DNA of 8,163 nt from positions 1 to 8,163 of the forward strand of contig ONWK01000194.1 of assembly GCA_900321505.1 (NCBI GenBank). Reading direction: 5' to 3'. The notes beneath the pieces were generated by a model. It ran no database searches, was not told the DNA's origin, and saw only the letters and a list, made by a program, of their open reading frames with translations. Below are positions 1 through 6,619 of the stretch, one piece after another. Source of the stretch: an uncultured Eubacteriales bacterium (GTDB taxonomy: Bacteria; Bacillota; Clostridia; Lachnospirales; Lachnospiraceae). Each line of letters begins with the position of its first letter. The stretch's first letter is position 1. The position numbers and the translations under genes are program-made.

Positions 1-657
1 ATGCTCAGGGTTCGTATAATCAGCTATTGCCAGGCTCCGTTCATCTTTGCCGTAAATGGATCTCGACAAAAACCATCCCAGAGAATCTTTTCTCGTGGTA
101 TAAAACATGCCACTGATAAGTCCCATAGCATTGAAAAACATCTTTGTAGGTTCATATCCTATCGCCTCCTGCAGGGCTTTGGACTTCCTCATAGCTGCGA
201 CATAAGTAGCGAGATATGCGCCTGCACTCTCTGCTACCAGATATATCCTTGTAAAATCTACATCAAATTCTACCAGTTTCCTTCCAATGCAATCCATGCC
301 GGCACAGACATCGTCAAACTGTTCATAGACACGAACAGCCGGTATAAGGCGATATTCCAAAGAGCAGACTAAGTATCCTCGTTTTGCCAGTTGACGGCAG
401 AATCCAGCAGAAATGTTTTTATTACCATCTATCAGACCGCCACCGTGGATATTGATGATAACCGGCAATTCTGTGCCTTTATCAACTATTGGCTCATAGA
501 TATCCATAAGCAATTTCTTGCCCGATCGATTACTGTATGGAATGTCACGATACTCTCTAAGCCCGGCAGATGAGATTTCCCTCACATCATCCAGATCCAA
601 AGATCTTTTTAATTTAAATTTCACAAGTGATATGATCGCTGTTTCTGCTATGCTCAT
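1..657 (-). CDS. alpha/beta hydrolase (esterase/lipase, HSL-like), 3' end outside window
   Basis: The frame starts at ATG 657 and is open to the left edge, giving 219 residues without a stop, so the C-terminal part with the expected catalytic Asp and His is missing. An HGGG oxyanion-hole motif is at residues 71-74, after the strand VIINI. The nucleophile elbow is AESAGA, with the putative catalytic Ser at 144. The canonical first Gly of GxSxG is Ala here, and this is usually GDSAGG in the hormone-sensitive-lipase family. The start is well fixed because an in-frame TGA lies only 12 nt upstream (670-672), and AAAAAAGG precedes ATG by a few bases. The family hydrolyses carboxyl esters or thioesters; the substrate cannot be read from sequence. 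Lying downstream of an acyl-adenylating enzyme in the same direction, it may release or remodel an acyl product, which is inference. There is no obvious signal peptide. Confidence 0.88.
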   Translation of the reverse strand, partial: MSIAETAIISLVKFKLKRSLDLDDVREISSAGLREYRDIPYSNRSGKKLLMDIYEPIVDKGTELPVIINIHGGGLIDGNKNISAGFCRQLAKRGYLVCSLEYRLIPAVRVYEQFDDVCAGMDCIGRKLVEFDVDFTRIYLVAESAGAYLATYVAAMRKSKALQEAIGYEPTKMFFNAMGLISGMFYTTRKDSLGWFLSRSIYGKDERSLAIADYTNPEH

Positions 658-669
658 AAGAACCTTTTT

Positions 670-783
670 TCACTCAACCATGGAATTGCTCAAATCATTG
701 ATCTTGATTATCTTGAAATTCTCTTCTGTTGTTCCCATCGACTTCTCAGTCAGACTTGCCGAAATCACGACTTTTGTATTATT
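670..783 (-). pseudogene. short frame, possible frameshifted ORF between ligase remnant and hydrolase
   Basis: An open frame of 37 codons ends at TGA 670-672, 12 nt before the hydrolase ATG and in the same frame. It reads NNTKVVISASLTEKSMG and onward. ATG-TCT (790-785) lies just before it but one base out of register. Dropping the G at 784 would give MSNNTKVVIS, which closely resembles the short frame after the intact ligase (MSNITKVFIS, 948-898). The nearest in-frame ATG (738) would give only 22 residues and has a weak Shine-Dalgarno. I do not recognise the protein. It is probably a decayed or very small gene that once followed each ligase copy. Confidence 0.35.
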
Positions 784-931
784 CAGACATAGTTTCCAAG
801 GCCCTATAATCCACCTTACCTGCCGCAGTCATTGGAAGACTATCACGAAATACATAGGAAGTGGCCTTCAATGAAGCGCTCCGCTTTTCAGCATGGGTCA
901 GAAGCTCTTCTTCGTTGTGGATATGAATACT
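779..931 (-). pseudogene. remnant C-terminus of a second acyl-CoA ligase paralog
   Basis: A 50-codon frame without a usable start ends at TAA 779-781. Its last 23 residues, FRDSLPMTAAGKVDYRALET plus MSE, align with the end of the intact ligase upstream, FRDALPRTDRGKIDYRALED plus EAK. The A10 catalytic Lys and the DYRALE tail are conserved in both. The preceding stretch, EEELLTHAEKRSASLK, looks like the C-terminal subdomain of such ligases, but nothing further upstream is present. The fragment is in the same frame as the intact ligase, separated from it by two stop codons (950-952 and 932-934). It is the 3' scar of a paralog, not a functional gene. Confidence 0.75.
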
Positions 932-948
932 TTAGTTATATTGCTCAT
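898..948 (-). other. 16-codon frame after ligase stop, related to the frame at 670-783
   Basis: ATG 948 sits one base after the ligase TAA and opens MSNITKVFISTTKKSF before TGA 898-900. The first ten residues resemble the NNTKVVIS start of the short frame that follows the ligase remnant. It appears to be the truncated beginning of the same downstream gene, cut by the junction that joins it to the remnant ligase tail at roughly 905-920. Whether it is translated is unknown. Confidence 0.35.
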
Positions 949-949
949 G

Positions 950-2714
<1,765 letters not shown>

Positions 2715-2716
<2 letters not shown>

Positions 2717-2742
2717 TATCGTCTTCTGTCTCCTTTTGTCAA
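2715..2742 (-). promoter_or_regulatory. candidate sigma-70 promoter overlapping the ligase start
   Basis: On the minus strand, TTGACA (2742-2737) and GATAAT (2720-2715) are separated by 16 bp, a near-consensus -35/-10 pair. The -10 overlaps the ATG at 2716, so a transcript from this promoter would start about the first ACAG unit and could not use that ATG. The match may be chance, because the same stretch also carries the AAAAGGAG ribosome binding site. If it is real, repeat number would lie in the 5' leader rather than in the coding region. Confidence 0.3.
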
Positions 2743-2830
2743 TAGTATATTCAACGCCTCTATGATAACACAGAATCGTTTTAAATGCCTTGCAATTATT
2801 AACCTTCCGCCGTTTTTTCTTCTTTTCCAA

Positions 2831-2903
2831 TTTGACTGGCAGAGTGGCAGACTGGCGGGTGTCTATAAACCTTGCCATTCAAAATGAATGTCTGCCACTC
2901 AAA
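2831..2903. repeat. cluster of TTTGANTGGCA motifs in both orientations (possible element end, origin or recombinase site)
   Basis: In plus orientation, TTTGACTGGCAGA (2831-2843) is followed by overlapping copies GAGTGGCAGAC (2842-2852) and ACTGGCGG (2851-2858), with TGGC cores every 8 bp. In minus orientation, TTTGAATGGCAAG (2883-2871) and TTTGAGTGGCAGA (2903-2891) are 20 bp apart. GAGTGGCAGAC and GTCTGCCACTC (2890-2900) form a perfect 11-bp inverted repeat. CATTC-AAAAT-GAATG (2876-2890) nests inside it. The set surrounds GTGTCTATAAAC. It sits between the mobile-element helicase and the biosynthetic ligase. There is no U-tract, so it is not a normal terminator. It could be arm-type recombinase sites at an attachment end, or iterons. 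Confidence 0.55.
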
Positions 2904-2909
2904 CCATTT

Positions 2910-3890
2910 TCATTCCATCCAGAAGACTTTCTTACGGCCTTGTATTGTTTTGCTTTTCAATGCATCACCAAGAGCCTTCTTAGCATCTCTTACTGTCCGG
3001 GCAGATATACCTTTCTCTAGTGCCGCCCTGTCAATATCCTCGCTCAGCAGCAGCTGCTCTCCTTCCAACAGGCTGCATATCAGGTCCTTAGCCTGCTGGA
3101 TCTTGTTCTGCTTCTTCTCTGAGTTGAAGAGCAGTTCATCAGCTGTGACATCATACTCTCCGACCCATCTGAACCCATCCTCATCTCCGAGAATGAACGC
3201 AATAGATGCTCCGGCAGGTGCCAGCGAACTCTTGTCATGAACCATGACCTTCAGGTTCGGATCATCCTTGGTCTTGCCGATCAGCAGCACGCTTCTTACA
3301 CCGGCTCTTATGTCCATCGATCCGAGGCCACGGTATGAACTGGATGATCCCTCATTCTTGTTCAGGTGTCCTATCAGGTTGATGGAGCAACCCGTCCTCT
3401 CTGCAACATCCGAAAGATGTCTGAAAATAGGACGGACTTCATTTGCTCTGTTCATGTCCACCTTCTCGCCAAGGAATGCCTGCACGGGATCAAGTATGAT
3501 CATCCTGGCATCGTTCTCAACAATAGCTCTCTCGATCCTGTCATCCGTCAGTGTGAGAAGATCGTTAGGCTCTTCCCTGATCACAAGCACCCTGTCAAGA
3601 TCAGCTCCGGCCTCAATGAGCCTTGGCTTGACGGTATCTCCGAGTCCGTCCTCCGCTGTTTGGTAGATCACGTTAAAAGGCTCCTGCATTTCCATATTCG
3701 GAAGCACGATTTTATTCGTGCATGCCGCGCAGAGCTGCATCCCGAGATACGTTTTTCCGTTACCGGGATCGCCCTGTATGATCGTCAGCTTCCCGAAAGG
3801 GATATAAGGTTTCCATAGCCACTCAACTTCCTTCAGCTCCACCTCGCTCATCCTTATCATCGGCACTTTATCTTCGTCTTCATAATTCAT
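2910..3890 (-). CDS. RepA-like hexameric replicative helicase ATPase (AAA_25/RecA fold)
   Basis: A 326-residue RecA-fold ATPase. Walker A is GDPGNGKT (40-47). A YQTAED segment with a likely catalytic acidic pair is at 76-81. Walker B is MIILD followed by PVQAF (130-139). A sensor-like LIGHLNK is at 172-178, followed by SSSSYRGLGS. This order matches the RSF1010 RepA and AAA_25 family of plasmid and phage helicases. The C-terminal 70 residues look like a small winged-helix domain, with EKGISARTVRDAKKAL as the recognition-helix region. The likely job is unwinding DNA during replication of the mobile element. ATG 3890 lies 6 nt after the relaxase stop, and the relaxase 3' end supplies the AAGGAAGGA ribosome binding site, so the two are probably co-transcribed and translationally coupled. 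It is the last gene of the element before the ligase locus. Confidence 0.85.
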   Translation of the reverse strand: MNYEDEDKVPMIRMSEVELKEVEWLWKPYIPFGKLTIIQGDPGNGKTYLGMQLCAACTNKIVLPNMEMQEPFNVIYQTAEDGLGDTVKPRLIEAGADLDRVLVIREEPNDLLTLTDDRIERAIVENDARMIILDPVQAFLGEKVDMNRANEVRPIFRHLSDVAERTGCSINLIGHLNKNEGSSSSYRGLGSMDIRAGVRSVLLIGKTKDDPNLKVMVHDKSSLAPAGASIAFILGDEDGFRWVGEYDVTADELLFNSEKKQNKIQQAKDLICSLLEGEQLLLSEDIDRAALEKGISARTVRDAKKALGDALKSKTIQGRKKVFWME

Positions 3891-3896
3891 ATTTCA

Positions 3897-5483
3897 TCAC
3901 CGTCCTTCCTTAGTTCTTCCTGCGATCTGTCTGCTCGCTTCGTAAGCAGCTGCTCGCTTCTCTGCTTCAGCTTTTGCCTTTGCAAGTCTCTCCTGAACCG
4001 CCGCGATCTTCTCTTGCCTGCGCTTAGGTGTGAGTGCTTCGCCATCCGGTGCTAGCTCCGGCAGCAGCTTCTTCACATATGAGCGAACCTCTTTCAGGAT
4101 CTCAGTCTCTTCCTGCTGCGGTCTGATCTTTTCGGTCAGTTCATACAGCTGTGAATTCAGAGAATACAGTTCTGATCTGAGTGCATCGCTGTTGTATTCC
4201 TGATCCGGCAGATTCTTTCGCATATATCTGTCGGATGCCTTCCATGCATCAAGCTCGTCCTTATGCTCGGCAGCGAACTTCTCTTTCTTTCCCTTCCAAT
4301 GGATCTTCAGGTATTCATCGTGAACAGCATCCAAAGAAGCACGGCGGTCACCGTGCTCGATAAGCTTCTCTATCGTTCTGATCTTGCTGTTCAGATGCTT
4401 TATCTGATCTCTGACCGGAAGAGCGTTGGCATTCAGTTCGGTAAGTCTTGTATCAAGATCCTCGACCGTCAGCACTTCATGCTCACGCATATAGCTGACC
4501 ACTGAATTGAACCTTTCGGCCTCGCCTTGTGTTGTGACCATTCTCCCGCGATGGTCTTTGATGCTTTCCTCGAAGCTCTGCTCCAGAAGATCAACAAGCG
4601 GAATCTCCTTCGGCTTCATGTCAATCTCTGCGATCGCTTGCCTGATCTCTTCAAGCCAGCCGATCAGTCTCACGATCGAACGCTTCAGTACATCCATCAG
4701 CTTGTTGGCCGCCTTGATGTCACGATTGAGATTGCCTATGTTGGTCATGATGCCTCTGCGCTCCATCGCAGTCACGGCAGGCCCCATGTGTACGGTCGGG
4801 ATCCTGTCGATGCCCTGACGCGCGTATGACTTCATGCTCACTCTCTCAGATCGTCCGGCAGCTGCAAGGTACTTGTTCTGTGTTTCTTCCCATGCGTGCC
4901 GCCAGATCTCGGCGTTGTCTCTGTTATTCCAATCGACTGTCGGTATCTTGCGGAACTTCCACTTACCTTTAGCATCACGGATGCGCTCACCATTCTCATC
5001 AAGTTCATACTCCCGATGAGCTTTCTCCATCCATCTTCCGTGTTCATCCATTGGTCTCATCGTCAGCATGACATGAGCGTGAGGATTGTGTCCCGGAGGA
5101 TCCGGGTCATGGATCGCGATGTCTGCGATCATTCCCTTTGACACGAACTGCTCGTAGCAGTGTTCCCTGATCAAAGCGACTCTCTGTTCCATCGTCAGCT
5201 CTTTCGGCAGAGCGATCTCGAATCGTCTGGCAAGCTGCGAATTCCAGTTACTCTCAACAGCCTCAACAGCATTCCATAGCGTGTTGCGGTCAGCGTACTC
5301 CGGCGGAGCATTCGGCGGCAGCATGATCTCGGTGTAGATGATGCCGCGCTTGTCGCTATAATACTTTGTCCTGTTATCGCGTTCATCGAAGAGACGATCG
5401 CCGGACTGGTACGCTGCCTGAGCGACAGTCGAGTGTCCTTTGGATCGCTTGCTTATCTTTATCTTGTAGTGTGGGCATGGCAT
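3897..5483 (-). CDS. mobA: MobA/MobL-family (MobQ) conjugative relaxase
   Basis: A 528-residue relaxase that would nick oriT and stay covalently bound to the 5' end of the transferred strand. The N-terminal domain (about 1-215) has motif I AAYQSGDRL with the probable catalytic Tyr 25. The metal-binding three-histidine motif is H125-DPDPPGHNPHAH, with H135 and H137. Residues beyond about 250 are charged and predicted largely helical or coiled-coil, including an Ala/Lys/Glu-rich end. I see no primase or helicase domain of the kind fused to RSF1010 MobA. ATG 5483 is preceded by AAAGGAG (5494-5500) at 10 nt. Another ATG at 5490 is out of frame. A terminator-like hairpin ends only 29 nt upstream. 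The candidate oriT lies about 280 bp upstream, and the RepA-like helicase follows 6 nt downstream. The element would need transfer machinery from a helper. Confidence 0.93.
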   Translation of the reverse strand: MPCPHYKIKISKRSKGHSTVAQAAYQSGDRLFDERDNRTKYYSDKRGIIYTEIMLPPNAPPEYADRNTLWNAVEAVESNWNSQLARRFEIALPKELTMEQRVALIREHCYEQFVSKGMIADIAIHDPDPPGHNPHAHVMLTMRPMDEHGRWMEKAHREYELDENGERIRDAKGKWKFRKIPTVDWNNRDNAEIWRHAWEETQNKYLAAAGRSERVSMKSYARQGIDRIPTVHMGPAVTAMERRGIMTNIGNLNRDIKAANKLMDVLKRSIVRLIGWLEEIRQAIAEIDMKPKEIPLVDLLEQSFEESIKDHRGRMVTTQGEAERFNSVVSYMREHEVLTVEDLDTRLTELNANALPVRDQIKHLNSKIRTIEKLIEHGDRRASLDAVHDEYLKIHWKGKKEKFAAEHKDELDAWKASDRYMRKNLPDQEYNSDALRSELYSLNSQLYELTEKIRPQQEETEILKEVRSYVKKLLPELAPDGEALTPKRRQEKIAAVQERLAKAKAEAEKRAAAYEASRQIAGRTKEGR

Positions 5484-5512
5484 TGTTCATCAACTCCTTT
5501 CTTACTCCCCGG

Positions 5513-5547
5513 AAAAGAAAAGACCGTCTGCTGTAATGCAAACGGTC
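5513..5547 (-). terminator. intrinsic terminator-like hairpin immediately upstream of the relaxase gene
   Basis: On the minus strand, GACCGTTTGC pairs with GCAGACGGTC (one G-U pair) around a six-base loop ATTACA, and TTTTCTTTT follows directly. The stem is 10 bp. It ends only 29 nt before the relaxase ATG and just before its AAAGGAG site, leaving little room for a separate promoter. It could therefore act as an attenuator, or as a terminator that insulates the upstream transcript. A direct repeat ACGGTCA (5542-5548 and 5562-5568, 20 bp apart on the plus strand) overlaps it and might be a protein-binding site. Confidence 0.65.
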
Positions 5548-5570
5548 ACGCATATCAATACACGGTCAAA

Positions 5571-5612
5571 CTTGCTTTCATGAGGGTGTACATTACATCC
5601 TCATGAAGCAAG
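5571..5612. repeat. long near-perfect inverted repeat (hairpin of about 19 bp)
   Basis: CTTGC-T-TTCATGAGG on the plus strand pairs with CCTCATGAAGCAAG, with one bulged T. The pairing continues inward through GTGTA/TACAT with wobble pairs, leaving a loop of only a few bases. No U-tract follows on either strand, so it is not a classic terminator. It is one of a row of hairpins between oriT and the relaxase gene. It may act in single-stranded DNA (for example a priming or lagging-strand origin) or in the relaxase mRNA leader. Confidence 0.7.
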
Positions 5613-5613
5613 T

Positions 5614-5724
5614 CCGGCCTAGGGGTAGCAGGCTTTGCCTGCGCAGGGGAACGGCAAGGTCCCCTGTGACGGAAGGCACGCAGAGTGCCTGAAGTCGGCC
5701 TCTCCGGTCAGGAGCCTTCGGAGA
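5614..5724. other. hairpin-rich, GC-rich non-coding region between oriT and the relaxase gene
   Basis: Four perfect stems lie in about 110 bp: GCAGGC-TTT-GCCTGC (5628-5642); CAGGGGA with a 9-base loop and TCCCCTG (5644-5666); AGGCAC-GCAGA-GTGCCT (5674-5690); and TCTCCG with a 12-base loop and CGGAGA (5701-5724). No plausible gene is present on either strand. The region is more GC-rich than its surroundings. Possible roles are a single-strand origin or other oriT accessory structure, or a structured RNA in the relaxase leader. I cannot match it to a named RNA family from memory. Confidence 0.6.
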
Positions 5725-5732
5725 ACGCAATA

Positions 5733-5779
5733 ACACGCCCTTGAGGGGTGTGTATAATTGCGCCCTTTCACAGAAAGGG
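5733..5779 (+). other. oriT: candidate origin of transfer (oriT) with MobQ-type nic site
   Basis: An 8-bp inverted repeat ACACGCCC-TTGAG-GGGTGTGT (5733-5753, one G-T pair) is followed one base later by TAATTGCGCCCT (5755-5766). The RSF1010-type MobQ nic core is TAAGTGCGCCCT, so 11 of 12 bases agree, and an inverted repeat just 5' of the nic is the known layout. By analogy the nick would fall between 5762 and 5763 on the plus strand. A second perfect stem, CCCTTTC-ACA-GAAAGGG (5763-5779), follows. The site lies between DUF3847 and the relaxase gene. In the inferred polarity the relaxase gene would enter the recipient late. The nic position is inferred from similarity, not shown. Confidence 0.75.
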
Positions 5780-5784
5780 ACTTC

Positions 5785-6081
5785 CTATGTCTCCGACTGC
5801 TCGTAAGGATGTTCCTTCACGCTGTTGACGAATTGTCTGATATTATCGTTCTGGAACACCGTTCTCAGGATATTGTCGATCTCATCATCTGTATACTCTT
5901 CCGGCGGCAGATATTGTTCAAGCATCGCACCATGAGTGCAGAGACGATGAGTACGCTCTTTGCGTGCAAGTTCCTTCTCCTGCTGCTTTAGAGCTTTGAG
6001 CTTCTGGTTCCTGATCTTGAGTTCATTCTCCACTCGCTCCTGTTCTGCCTGCAGCTCCTGAAGTGTCTTTTTCTTAGCCAT
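5785..6081 (-). CDS. DUF3847 family small protein, probable mobilization accessory (relaxosome) factor
   Basis: A 98-residue protein starting MAKKKTLQEL. Residues 5-44 form a charged coiled coil with many Glu, Lys and Gln. The motif RTHRLCTHGAMLEQYLP (43-59) follows, then an acidic helical end, TDDEIDNILRTVF. This layout matches the DUF3847 proteins found next to MobA/MobL relaxases in Clostridia, and the R-HRL-TRG-LE pattern is also reminiscent of MobC/TraD-type accessory proteins. The start at 6081 is supported by AAAGGGGGTG just upstream. An upstream in-frame ATG (6126) would run through the terminator stem at 6113-6144 and is unlikely. Its stop is 6 nt from the outer end of the oriT region. 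A role in helping the relaxase bind or open oriT is inference from position and family. Confidence 0.8.
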   Translation of the reverse strand: MAKKKTLQELQAEQERVENELKIRNQKLKALKQQEKELARKERTHRLCTHGAMLEQYLPPEEYTDDEIDNILRTVFQNDNIRQFVNSVKEHPYEQSET

Positions 6082-6112
6082 GTGATCACCCCCTTTCCGT
6101 ATTTGATGTACT

Positions 6113-6144
6113 AAAAAAGCCCCCAACTTTTTACGGTTGAGAGC
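6113..6144 (-). terminator. intrinsic terminator after the restriction/Vsr operon
   Basis: On the minus strand, GCTCTCAAC pairs with GTTGGGGGC (two G-U pairs) around loop CGTAAAAA, and TTTTTT follows directly. It lies 31 nt after the vsr stop codon, consistent with ending that operon. It is also only about 31 nt before the DUF3847 ATG, the same arrangement as the hairpin before the relaxase gene. Confidence 0.8.
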
Positions 6145-6175
6145 CGTTAGACTGTATCTTTATTCCTGTTCTATG

Positions 6176-6619
6176 TCAGATATCTATCGTTTCTGAGAAG
6201 CGAATCTGCACAATATCAACAACTTTATGAACGCATCGGTCTAAGTCTTTCTTTATTTCCCTTTCCCAGAAATGGATCGGTGTCCACCCCATCTCTTTCA
6301 AGAGTTCATCATTTCTCTTGTCTCTGGCGATATTCTCCTCTATCTTTTCTATCCAGTATTCCCTGTTGCTTTTGAGTTTCGTCTTTCGTTCTTCCCAATT
6401 CTCGCCGTGCCAAAACTCACCATCCACGAATACAGCGACCTTGTATTTAGTTATCGCTATATCTGGCGAGCCAGGGATCTTTCTATAATTCTTGCGATAT
6501 CGGATGCCCTCACGCCATAATGCTTTCGCTAAATCAGTCTCTGCCTTGCCACCTTTCAGGCTGACATTCGCCATGCGTTTTGATATCGATTCAGTTGTTT
6601 CCAGCCGCTGATGTTTCAT
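6176..6619 (-). CDS. vsr: very short patch repair endonuclease (Vsr family)
   Basis: A 147-residue Vsr-like nuclease. The protein begins with the family pattern of a Ser/Arg/Met-rich N-terminus (ESISKRMANVSLKGGKAET) and has PGSPDIAITKYKVAVFVDGEFWHG at 49-72. The catalytic Asp is 53 and the conserved FWH ends at His 71. E. coli Vsr has T-H before the GCFWH segment where this protein has V-D, a variant I believe is common in Gram-positive members. The family nicks 5' of T in T:G mismatches produced when 5-methylcytosine deaminates, protecting sites methylated by a C5-cytosine methyltransferase. Its ATG overlaps the upstream restriction gene stop (ATGA) and has no clear Shine-Dalgarno, so it is probably translated by coupling. 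A terminator follows 31 nt downstream. Confidence 0.9.
   Translation of the reverse strand: MKHQRLETTESISKRMANVSLKGGKAETDLAKALWREGIRYRKNYRKIPGSPDIAITKYKVAVFVDGEFWHGENWEERKTKLKSNREYWIEKIEENIARDKRNDELLKEMGWTPIHFWEREIKKDLDRCVHKVVDIVQIRFSETIDI

Noticed and set aside
2717..2878. 54-residue N-terminal extension of the ligase from ATG 2878
   Set aside because: It is Lys/Arg-rich with no family similarity, overlaps the motif cluster at 2831-2903, and has no clear ribosome binding site. The family-like protein begins just after the repeat tract.
4838..5386. Minus-strand alternative frames inside the relaxase gene
   Set aside because: They overlap the well-supported relaxase frame, whose motifs are intact, and have no family features.
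5522..5779. tRNA or known riboswitch in the hairpin region
   Set aside because: No cloverleaf, T-loop or recognisable aptamer core is visible. The stems are separate simple hairpins.
6082..6126. Longer DUF3847 start at 6126
   Set aside because: It begins inside the terminator stem. ATG 6081 has a strong Shine-Dalgarno and gives the family-like MAKKKTLQEL start.
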